Shown piece by piece: positions 42,701 through 54,700 of a stretch of 64,000 nt of DNA (the first letter of the stretch is position 1; each line of letters starts with the position of its first letter). Source of the stretch: Tigriopus japonicus (lineage: Eukaryota > Arthropoda > Copepoda > Harpacticoida > Harpacticidae). Below the pieces are notes generated by a model. The model saw only the letters and a program-made list of their open reading frames with translations, did not search any database and was not told the origin of the DNA. A program made the position numbers and the translations under genes. The DNA lies in assembly GCA_010645155.1 (NCBI GenBank), contig CM021317.1:1122783-1186782 (forward strand), read 5' to 3'.

Positions 42701-45700
42701 TTGAGGAAGTACCAATTGGAACTCACACCACAGAACTAAAGTTTGATTCTGATGTAGCTAAACATGTAACAATGATAAAAAAGAAAGTGCCATGAATGAG
42801 TAACACACATAACACAGAATGGACATCGATCCTTCAAGAGAAATCTTTTTCATTTGCCCAAAACCGTCACACTGTTCGTCGATAACGGAACGCCAAATCT
42901 CATGGCGCCATTGTGTGTGGTCTTGGGGAAAGAAGAAAAAAAGTGCCAACCATGTCTTTTTTTTGTCTCAAGAGTCCAAGAAAGAGGCGATTTTGCATGG
43001 TGGACCGATCGACCACACCAACTCAGCAAAGGCAAGCTGAAACTTAGTGGGCAACAAAAATGGCCTTCTTTTGACCGCGACTTTTTGTATCTTTGATAAG
43101 GGGGTCCATCGCACTCTAACACAAGAGCATATTTGAGAAAAAAAGTCGATAGACGAGATTGGAGTGGCTCCTAAGAGGATTGAATTCATTGAGTATGTGG
43201 ATTGATTTTTGAGGGTGGTCCAAAACCATAGACAGCTCACACAGCCGCCAGAGGGCACACTCCTCACCAAACTTCAACGTAGCGTGGTCAGAATAATTGA
43301 CAACGACGGACCTCCCGAGTCAAGTCAAGGCCATTGAGCTTGAAAGCCCTTCAAGTAAACCTTATGGGAAGGAGAAATCCAATCCATTGGTTGTCATCTT
43401 CAGCTCAGCCAAGCTCTTCAGGATCATTTGCCAAGGCCGAGGCAAAGGCTGCTCAAGGTCTCGATTCCACTCACTGATGGACTACTCCATCTCTCATGCT
43501 TGGCGAGCTACAAAATCAAATCAGCTCCAATTAAACACAAAAGGCTCAGGCTTCTTAGCTCCCACAAATTTTCAAGAGTTTATGCTTGAGCTTTCAGTTG
43601 TCGTTCGCCTTAGGAGTTCCACTATTTGGCTAGACTTCCATTTCCTTTCTCCGACGTTTTAGATAATCTCCTTGCCTTTTCCAATACAAATATGGGGGCA
43701 CATTGGAATCGGATTTATTCCCAAACTCACTCTTGTGAGAAAACATTTCTCGGATCAACCAAATTGCTGGCTTGGAACCATGGCGCCCATCGTACTTCAA
43801 ACACAAAAATGTTGAAGAACAAAAATTCAACCAAATATTTCAGGACGTTCCATTGCAGAACCTGAATTTGTTTTTGAATTGTTATCTCAATGCGATCAAA
43901 GCATTTTTACGTTAGGTAATAACAAGTACTCAGGTTTCAAAAGTACAAAAAATTATCAAAAGAGACTACTTTATCTGTCTTGGCCTATCCTATCCTATCA
44001 AATCATTTTTAGCCATAGTACCATGACGAAGCATACCTGGGACGTGGAGACTTCCCATCACCATTTTTGTTTATCTTCTCGTTCCATTCAGGCCACAGTG
44101 ATATTATCACCCTCCTAGAATCGGAGGAAAGAAGTCTCCCCTTTCCATGTTACCTCATGAACCTTCAGTGTCAATCTTAGTGTGTATGGTATTCTAGCTT
44201 CAAACCCCATTGTTGAAAGTCCTCCCCATCCAATTTAAGCTTACACGGAAGGAAAAACGAGGTCCACTAGGACAACCTCCTCAAGGTCCAAAGCTTAGCA
44301 TGAATAATTCCATTGAGTAGCCACACAACGCCCCTTGGTCTTCTGGACTTGAGGGCTCGAAACAAGGCCAGAACACTTACTCAAATTTCCCTCCCAAAGG
44401 CTGATTGACAAAGCTCAAGGCTTTTGTTTTACTAGTGCGGATTTGAGTGTCTGCTATGTGTACTTGGGGAATAGGGAGGATAGAAGATTGGGGTTGGAAG
44501 TTGGACCATCGATCTGTGTACTTTGTGCTGCCAAGGGAGAACAGAAGAGGGGAACAGCCTCAATGGCCCTAGTAGAACATGGGTAAATATGGCGAGAGTA
44601 AATCCCACTTTGTCAATAGAGTTTTCAATTTACTCAGAAATGCATGCACATTGTAGTGAGCAGCACTTTAGATCCTGATTGAAACGGCCGTTCGACCATT
44701 CAAAGGGAACAAAATCGTTGTCCCAAGTCATTCGGATGGCTCTGATGTGAACACTGAGCAGGACTCTTCTACTTATCCTTGGGGGAGGGGGACTTTGGGA
44801 CTTTTTTCCTGGGAATTTTATCGACGAAAGCCGACTTAGAGGCTTGAAAGGCTTGATTGATGATCTGCTAAAGGGCGGAACACGTGGAGAGGCGTCGGCG
44901 ATTCTTTGAATACAGCGCCAAAGTTACCCTCCAACATCACCTGATTAGATCGTTGATTTCGACAGGTTATTACACAAGGACCAAGACCCAAAAATGGTTC
45001 TCTCTGCTCTCAGCCCTTGATTGATTTTGTAGGTATGAAATAGGAGGAATGAATCTCCATTTGTTATTGAAAAGATGCAGATTATTAGCAATAATGAAAT
45101 GAAAGGCGCCACTATCTTATGCCACACTACGTATTGGGCTTAGAAACGTTTCATCTTGGATTTTAGTGCCCTGATTTGAAGTTGTCGGGAACACTTTCAT
45201 CCAATCATGAAAGTTCCTTCCTTGATGAGCCATGTTCGGAAACCTTTTTCTTCGGCGTCTAGACTTTTTGGCCTTAAAAGTCTTGCGGGGTCCAAAATTC
45301 CCGTCCTTAAAACGACGCTCATAATGATACTCGACAAAGTTCCATCACCAAAAGGAGCTTGGTCCTCACTGGATATCCTGCTGTGCTTTCATCCGTGGTC
45401 TCAAGTACCGAGCTGTAAATGACAATGACATTCAGGTGGTCCTTGAGGGAAAAATTATGCATCACTCTTTTCTTTCCGCCGCCAATGGCTTCAAGCTCAT
45501 AAAATATTGTAAATGAGCGAAAAAATGTCCTCCTCCAGCATTATGGAACGACCTTAACATTACCGACGAAATGAAAGCATCGTAGCATCCTGAGTTGAGG
45601 AGACAAAGAAACTGGAATCGAATATCATTGCAATAATGGTTTCCGCAAATTTGTACTCCTCGACCCTTCCGCCTTGCTCTTGATTCGCTTCGTTTTCAAA

Positions 45701-48700
45701 ACTGCAAAATGAAGCTTGGCTCGTTTTTCTGTGCAAGAAAATGGATGTGTCTGCCGTTTCGTCTTTGACGTGAGGGCAATTTACGTACTGCGGATGTTCT
45801 TGCTTCCCAGACTTGAGGCTTAGCTCAAGACCATAATGAAAGGCGAAAGAGACGTCTCTTGTCTCTCAATTGAAATAGTACCCAAGACTTTGATCCAACT
45901 GGGTCACCCTTGAACCAAGATCTGATGGTAAAGTCCTCTTCGGGATCCATGTTCTCACAAAATATTGCGTTGGAGCTTTTGTCCTTTGCATCCGTTGTAT
46001 GATGCGCATTTGATCTGGGTGACTTTAGTGACTATATGGCTCAGCTAAAATTTTGATGCTGATCTCTGGATAAGGAACACATCAGAAGATCTTTACGTTT
46101 ATACGTACGGACAATGGAGGAGGTGGTAGTATTACGCTATAAATACTGGCACAAACAAACCGGGGCCCTTGGGGATCACAAATCCACGCCAGGGAATCCT
46201 CTTCCCTGGCCTAATCCAAGTTTCCATTGAAGCTAAGTCGTCTCTCATTGTGTCTTGGTTGTGCTGCTGCTGTTGTCGTTGATGGTGATGAAGTCATTGT
46301 GAGACTTACAATTCCATTATCTCTGTTCCAGGTCGTTGTGAGAAAGGTCACCCATGTGATCAGAACTGCTTCAACATTCATAATGAGATGTTTGAATGTT
46401 CGTGTACAGAAGGATACGTCCTCCACTCCAATGGATACAGTTGTTTGAGTGAGTATAACTTTGTGCTATAATCTACTTTAGTCACAATGAGCAATGACAT
46501 CTTTTTCAAATAACTAGTGATGGATCAAAAGAGCTTTCGGCGTCGGTTCAGTAATGCCAAGAAGCACGGAAATCATGGAGTGGGAGGTTAGCAATGAGAA
46601 TTATAATTTCCAGCAGAAATGAACCATTTGTGTTTTTCTACAAATGAGACCTGGGTTGCATTGAGAAGAACACGTATTTCAAATTTCAGCCCAATCGAAT
46701 GCCGGAGTGAAAAGTTATGACTGCTCAAACTTTTGTACTGAAGAGAGCAAAGAATGAATGAACTCGCCCTTTTGTGGTAAAACAATTACCACAAAAGGGC
46801 TAGTTCATTCATTCTCGGTAGGATTTGCACTGAACTTTGAGTGAGCATAACTTTTGTCTCCGACGTTAGATTGAGCTGAAAATTGAAATACGTATTCTTG
46901 TCAAAAAATGGAAGGTCTCATTTGCAGAAGAACGTAATCGAATTGTTCTTACTGTAAATCATTATTCTCATTGCCAGCCTCCCACTCCATGATTCCAGTG
47001 CTTCTTGGTTATGCCTACCGAAACCGAGCGCAGACGTGCACCATAAATTGTTTGACAGCAAAATCGAAGATATTTTTAGTCCAAAACCTCTGAAACTTGA
47101 GTTTTCCCATATTCAAAATTTCGATTGCCCAAAATTGAACACACGTTTTTGTTTTACGAGATGAAACGTTAAAAAAAGCCCTAAAAGCCAGAAAAAGTCA
47201 AGGGAGGCCGTTACTGACAACGAGAAAAAGACTGCGAGACGGAAAAAACTGTACTTTGGTCACGTCCTTAAATTATTATGTGAACTGACAAAACAGTATG
47301 TCAATATTTGATGTATTACGACATATTTTTACTCTCATATCTGACATGAACACACTGGAGTGAACGAATTGTCAAAAGTGAAATTAAGTGTGTTTCTGGT
47401 TAGGGTAGCTAAAATAGCAAAAAAGCGGGAAAATATTTTCAGTTCTAAGTTGGTCTCAGTTTTGCTCGCGTCTTCGGGTCTGAAAACAAAGTCCTTTTGA
47501 GAGTTGGTCGAGCTTTTGAGTTAGGGTCGAGTTTGTTTCCACTTGAGCGTGAACATCCATTTGCCATATTTTAGCTTGTGGTTGAGGTCCGAAACTGACC
47601 ATCAAATTCGAAAGATCGATGCATATCCAGGCATTGCAATTCAATCCCTGCCAATAGACTTTGGCGCCTTTCAACCAAGCTCGTGCAAACTAGTGTGTCG
47701 AACTTGGATATCCTCAACTTCATCCCTCATCAAACAGTTACCATCTGTAGTTCAGATTTTGCATTCATGGACCAGAGAAACCATCCAAAGTGCAATTTCT
47801 TCAACGGTGCAGCATTTGGTTTTGTTTAAAACAGATAATATGTAGTTTCGGAGCGTTTGATCCATGGCAAATTTAAGGCACGATTCGTGACAAGTGGAAC
47901 GCTATAGAGAGAGAGAGAGAGACACTGAGAGGCAATGTTTCTCACACCTAGAAAGAAAGAAATGCAATTTCTGTGCAATTTGGCTACCCAACCATCTACT
48001 CTAGAGAACCCATAAATCTAGAAGCAAATGGGATTGTGGGTTTCTACTGAAGCATGTATTTGGTCAGGTAGACCCAATGTTGAAGAGAAGTCTCGTGGCC
48101 ATAAATGTTTCACACCCTCTTGGGAAGTTCCACGTATTTCTCCAACCTCGATCTCGTCAGGAGAGATGTCCACATGAATTTGTCAAGGATGACATTTAAC
48201 GGAGGTTCCAATTTCTTGAACGAAAACCTTCAAAGTGAGAGATGGAACAGACATGGAACACGGATTTAGAGAGCAAGAACAAACGAAGCAGAAATACTTT
48301 TTTCTAGATATTCCATTCCACTTTGACATTTCTGAGGTCCTAGAGTCGAGAAGTCTTAACTCGTGGCCTTTGGCTGGTCTCAGGGTTCCAAATCAAGGAG
48401 AGTCTGTCAGCCAGAGAAGTTATGTTAGTCACCATTAGTCTGACAGGAATCGAACAGCTCCGGAATTGACCTTGAGCGTCGAATCGAATCACAAGTTTCA
48501 CCCAAGAACAAAAGCTCCCTTGGGAAGGAACCCTGGTTGGCAAAGCGGCTTAACACCCGTTTTCAATTTTGAGGAAGGGATCAAGGGACATCTCGAGAAA
48601 CGAAACTAAGACCCCCGTCACTTCAAAGGGAATTTCCGTTCCATGGAGTCAGAAGGGTGAAAATGAGAACTCAAGGAATAGCTTCAGATTTGTGATGAGG

Positions 48701-51700
48701 AGATTAGTAGTAGCAGAACAAGCTATAGACAAGGAAAAGAGCGAGATGAAGCCGGAAATCCCTCGGATTAATTCGCGACACAGACCTTGACAAAAGCCCG
48801 CCTAATGAACCCTCATTCTCTGTTTCTTCCTCATTTAGTGTTGAATGATACAACAGTGGCCGAACCCGTGGCCAGGGCCGCTGATGTCAGGTCAATTCTG
48901 AAGACTGACGAGGCCTCGTCGCCCAACCTAGCCATTCAAATCGAGGTTGATATCGACCCTCCACCCCATCAGCCCAATGATCCCAGCGACGCCGAGCTGG
49001 AAAAGTTGGGCCTACCCACTCACCATGTGCATTATTCCACGGGGACAGCCAAAACTCATGGCAATCGTCCTCCCAAGCTCTCTTCACCCCAAGGTTCTGA
49101 GTCAGCAATCCGTCCAAGCAACCCAGATGACGATGAAGATCCTTCAAACTCTTTCATTGAGCCTCCACGAGCACTCCCATCCATTTCAGGGGCGAAAAAG
49201 CCCAACTTGACACTACCAAATAACAAGCTACCGTTACAGTTCCCGCCAACACTGAAGGATCAGGGTGACGTTGAGGAATATAAAGATAAAGTCTATGAGA
49301 TCGACGCCTTCTGTAATCTTGAGTGTGGAGTGGAGGGAGAGTGTTTTATGACCCGGAATGATAAAAACATCATCAAGAAGAGATGTTTATGTCCGCACGG
49401 CAAATATGGAGAGAAATGCGCATTGGGTAAGTTCCTTGCCACGTTTGTTTACTCATAGGGTTTTTAGCGGTTTTTGGGTCTTCTACCCCCTGTCTTTACT
49501 TGTTCACCTTCACATCATGTGCCAACATAAATCCCTAGACCACAATCACAAGGTCGTGTGGCTTTGACACCAAATGGAAATGCTTCACGATTGCCTAATT
49601 TTGGGGCTTTGATGTACTGTTCTACAGGGAAATTCATAGCATAAGAAACAGAACAGCCACCATTAAACCACATCTTCAGCCCACTTCAGCCCCATCAACT
49701 GCCATGAACTTCTATCGGAGCTCAAACTCACGACTGCATGAAAATTCCGAGTCACAAGCGCCCCGTGTTCAATATTGAAGTGACAACATGCATTTTTTCT
49801 GGCTTGCTCAGGAGAAATTATTTGTAATAAAAAATGTACGTTTAAATAGATTTAATTTGCTTCAAAGGTTCAGTTATTATATGAGACAATAGAAGTAGGT
49901 CTTCTGGTTCTTTTCTTTGGTTCCTCTGGGTGCACCTCGTAACCAAAACCTACTGGGAAAGGATCTGAACACAATTTTGAAATGGTTTTGCTTTTTCTTA
50001 GCTTTGATCATCGCAACCGCTCGGCAATCTTTCAAAATGGATATTAGTATTCCGCACAACAGGTGGCATGCCGTAATCAAAATTTGAAGAATGGAGAATG
50101 GCCAAAAGTAATGAAATGATGAAAAAATGAATGCTTGCATCTCAAATTATTGTACACATGAAACATAAACATGATTTCGCAAGCATGATTTCACTTACTG
50201 TGATTTTTTGACTACTCACGTTGAAGTGGGATCCCTTTAAAGATTTAGTAGTTGTGGAGCTAAATCCCACGAAATGGAAGGTGTCTAAGAGGGTTGCAAC
50301 GACCTTTTTTCGGAGGAAGAGAAATGTCTCAAAGTTTGTTCTCACTTTCTTCCTCCCCAATTCCTTTCCCAAGAACAAAAGAAGAGACTCACCCCTTTCT
50401 CTGGAAATGAAATGGGAAGTGTCAGCCCAATTGAAACCAATTTCTCCGAGTTCAACACTGGAAACTCGTCCCTAACTTCCTCTAAATCGTCCGAATATAG
50501 CCCACAGAACTCCGAGAGCAATCCTATTCAATTAAGCATGGTTAATGGGAAGATATTATCGCCTCAAGAATACGCACTGAATGGGAACTTCGTGGGCTTC
50601 ACAAGGGTTTTATGGGGGCTACGATGGGAGGGCAAGCCAAAGATCCCCGTGACCAAGCATTTCAATGACAACCGGCCTTTGCTCGTCTTTTTCAGATCGT
50701 TACATCTCGTCCCCTAGATTCAGTGGGCACTCCTACTTAGCCTTACCCACTTTGACCAATGCCTACTCGGATCTTCAATTGAGCATGGAATTCCGGCCAG
50801 CTTCTGAGGAAGGAATTCTCCTCCTTACTGGAGAATCCGCAGACATGACTGGCGACTACTTGGCCCTTATTATCCGAGACGGTCACATTGAGCTCAGGTA
50901 AGATACCGGAGACCTGATATCGCTTGGTCGCAAACTCATTTACAAATTTGTAAAAGGTTCTTAATGATACCTGCAAAGGGGAGGAAGGAGTGTGTAGAAA
51001 GTACAAAGGGTGTGCAAGAATGCAAAACGTGAAGGCCACGGTAAAAGAGGAGAGGAGACTTCTTGCTACGGAGGAATCATTTTTCTTCATTTCTCGACTC
51101 ACTTCTTGGGCACGTGCATCCTGCTCATATCAAGTAGTGGTGGACGCCAAGGTTTAGGTGAGCTTGACTTTGGTGTTTGGTCAATTTCCGAGGTCACCAT
51201 GAGGATTTGGCTAGGAAAACCTTGCATGAAAAGGTGCTGCCAGCAGTCCCCATTACGATATGAGAGTCAAGACAGTTGAGCCTATAAACCATGGCTTCCT
51301 TTCAAATGGTTCCTTAATGCCACGGAGAACCTTGGAACGAGCCAGGGAAAGGGAACGAAAGCGGGAGTGCACACGTACCTTATGTAGGTGCGTTTCCTTT
51401 TCGGGAAAGGAACCTTGGAGATTCTAAAATAAGAGCAACTGGCATAGAACAGCTTCAAATATGCCTTTTTTCTCTGTAGCTCCAATAAAAATGCCCAACT
51501 TCTTTCACGTTCACCTCCGAAATTGCCCAGACACATGTCCAAACAAACAGTAAAAATAATAATACACAACAACCGACGCGACACAGCTGTTGTTTCCCCG
51601 CCATCTTTCCAAGGGTCTGAGACTTGAAACGAGGAGCGGCCACCTAATTTGATAAGAAATTTGACTTTTTCTTCCATTTCACTCCGGGTATTACTCCCAA

Positions 51701-54700
51701 GAGGGAATGCTAATACCGAAGGCGTCGTCTTAATATCATAAAAGAGGATAGAAAAGGAACGCTCTCCGAATTCGTTTCCAATGTGAGCGTACTGAGTGAG
51801 CTAGCAAGTCTTTGGCAAGATAAAGATTGAAGCTCGATTTTTCTCTTTCCCAAGGCAGAAGTGCAAAAATCCAGGCAAGAGGCCCCTGGTTCTTTTTGCA
51901 CTTGACTTGTTTACTCCAATTCTCCAAGAAGGATCCGATTCTTAGGGCTCAAGGGATCCTTCAGGGTAAATGAGAAGGTTCATCTCTTAATGCATTGGCT
52001 TGTGTGAGGTCAAGCCATGGCTATGAACGAACTCTTAATGTTCGATTTAATCTGAATCCAAGGTCCGCTAAATGGGAGAAACTTTTCCAGAGCGCATAGT
52101 AGAATTGTTCTTGTCAAAGCAATAGGAGTACGGAAGCCTGTTTCGGTATCGAACTGGCTTCCAGGGTTCCACAAGACTGCGGGGTAATCCAAAATGACAC
52201 ATTGGCTAGTTAGTTGTTTTTTTTCGCCGAGATCGCACAATTTTTGAATTCAGGGCCTGTCCTTCCATGGTATCCAAGGTTGTCTTGTTTTGTTTGGAAC
52301 TTGGCACCCCTGAGGTATAATGGCATGCAGAGAATGGAGAAGATTACGAAAGTTCTTGAAGGAGTTCAGATATGGCTCTAGAGAACGAATGAAAGAACCT
52401 TCTCCATGTCGTCCTTTCTCCCAGCACTCTCTGGAAACCTGCCTTGTACAGTTAGGAATTTCAATGGATGAAATATTGCTTTTGAACAATACTTGCGACC
52501 ACTGGAAAGTTCACTTGGGCCAGGAAAAGTCATCTTCAGTTCGCATTCTCGTTCATGGCGACCCTTAGATGGTCACAAAGGAAATAGAAAGGGTAGGGCA
52601 TGGTTTAGAGAAAAAATGGTGGAGACGCTAGATGGAATGTAAAATTGATCCTTGGACGAGGAAATGGGGAAGATGTCATGATGACGATGAACTCCTGTTG
52701 CTTCCTTCCAATTTGAGGGAATTCTTATCTTCCCTCAAAGCGAGTTCTTTCTCTGGACTTTCCATCTTGGTCCAGGTGCTCCTTCCTCATCTGGGTTTCC
52801 ATTTGGGATCTTCTGGGGTCTTGCCCATTTAAAAGTCAAGGGGAGGGAGAAAAAAAGATCAAAATGAAATTCCTTGAAATTTAATAACACCAAAATGGAG
52901 GGAAGGAGTCGGTTTTTTCTAACATTTTTGGTATGGACTTTCGAACTTTATCTATCTTCTCATTTTTCCATACGGTTTGAAGCCGGGAATAGAGGCTTTA
53001 TTGTGTGCCACGATGAGCTTGAACCAGAATTGATGATGCAGCTTCTTCTCCTTTTGAGGATTTGAAGCCGTTGAAGAGAACTTTCATAAATCACAGTGGT
53101 GCTGAAGCATCTTGTCAAGAGGGATTGCCCGTCTCAATGCCCTTCTTCTCATATTCGACTTCTAAGCTAGTTTTAGATGACGCTTTGGTCGTGACCACTC
53201 TTTGTTGTTGTTTCAGGTTGGATTGTGGAACAGGCCCTGGTATTGTTCGGACCCGTGATCAAGTCCATCTCCATCGATGGAATCGACTAACGATCTTCAG
53301 ACACGACTGGGGCGTCTGGTTGCAGCTCAACGACGGTGTTCATGAAGAGGGTAGATCGCAGGTATTAATAGACCACCAATACTCCACTGTTTCCTTTTCA
53401 TACAAGAAAGATCCCTTCCCGAAAGTTCCATTTTTGTCTAGAAAAGTTAGCCAACTCACCTCTCTTCATTGGGGACCAGCCTTTAGAGCAAAACGACTTC
53501 ACCTGCACCTCCTATGTAATTAAGATCCATGCTCAACGGCCTTGTCATGTCTTTTTTGTAGGGTCTCTTTTCTCGCATCACTTTTGCCCAACCAGTTCTC
53601 TTGGGAGGAACCGGGTCCTTCAGAAACACGGGTCATTTCCTGGATACCAACCTTGGGTTTCGGGGATGCATTCGTCGTCTGGAGATCAACAACAAAATCT
53701 ACAACTTTGAGCCAGCGGAGAGGCAGGGTGATACCCTTTTTGGCATGGATACGGGTAAGAAGAAAAAATAGTACGTCACCTTTGACAAATTAGTCTGGAA
53801 TAGAGGATATTCTAGCCGTCTGAGCTCTAGAACTAGAATGCCGTGGCAACATTTTCTTGAGTAAACACGTTGGTTTGAGCGGTAAATTTAAACCACTCAG
53901 ACAGGCACTAGGCTGTTATGGAGAGTGCATTCATTGATGCCATAAATTAGGACCTACCTAATCTCAGCGCCTTGCATTCCTGGGCTCGCCTCATCTTATG
54001 TAGTACAAGGATTGTACAGCACTCTTGATGTCTGTTTTCCTTAGCTAAGGGAGAGCAACAAAGGTAGAATGTGTAATAGCATGAACTTTGATTACTTCAA
54101 AGCGAGAGCCTCCCCTCCAATATTTCCTGCTGACCCAGATTAGGTCTCAAAGTGCTGTTTTAGACTGTTTTGTCAATAATGTATGTGGTAGTTGCACTTA
54201 AGGAAATGGACCACACTCTGGATTTGCGGATCCCTCGAATTGCAATATTGCAAAGGGAGAGGGATGTCGTGCATTATTTATTGAGTGGTGCTTGTCAATA
54301 TCTCGAAAAGGACTTGTCACAAGGATTCTGTTTCTTGTTCCTTTTTCGTGCCAGAGATTGGGATGTGGCACCCGCACCTTTGGCAATGATTAAGATCTTT
54401 GGAGCAATGATAACAACACAGTGTTGTTCTTGCTTCCAGATGAATGCCCCGAGGACAGCTGCAGCTCGATCCCTTGTCAAAACAATGGCGTTTGTGTGTC
54501 AGCCGATTCTGGAAGCGATGGAAACCTCGATCTCGTGGGTTCTTTCGAGCTTGGAGTATTTGGCATTCCTGCAGCCACCGTGACGAGGCAAGACCAAGAA
54601 TATGACGATTTCAATCAACCTCTCCTGGGAGTTTGTCAATGTCCTCTGGGCTTTTCTGGCGAATATTGTGAGAAGCCCGTGGAAGTGAAGGTAAGAGGGG

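Larger units (their letters stand above)
36781..46331 (+). other. Intron 1 (9.5 kb)
   Basis: No coding exon recognised. It holds an AAATGTTAGAAA array near 39.3 kb, a 199-N gap with duplicated flanks near 41 kb, and pyrimidine-rich and TATC microsatellites at 41.58-41.65 kb. Alternative first exons cannot be excluded. Confidence 0.5.
46449..48838 (+). other. Intron 2
   Basis: Apart from the hAT/foldback nest it has a (GA)n run at 47905-47925 and no recognised exon. Confidence 0.5.

Noticed and set aside
45207..45422. Possible alternative exon of the matrix gene (MKVPSLMSHVRKPFSSASRL...)
   Set aside because: No signal peptide, no EGF or LamG pattern and no convincing donor in phase 1.
50412..50717. 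101-codon frame upstream of exon 4 (GSVSPIETNFSEFNTGNSSL...)
   Set aside because: It overlaps the acceptor and exon 4 in a different frame and has no splice sites that fit the neighbouring phases.
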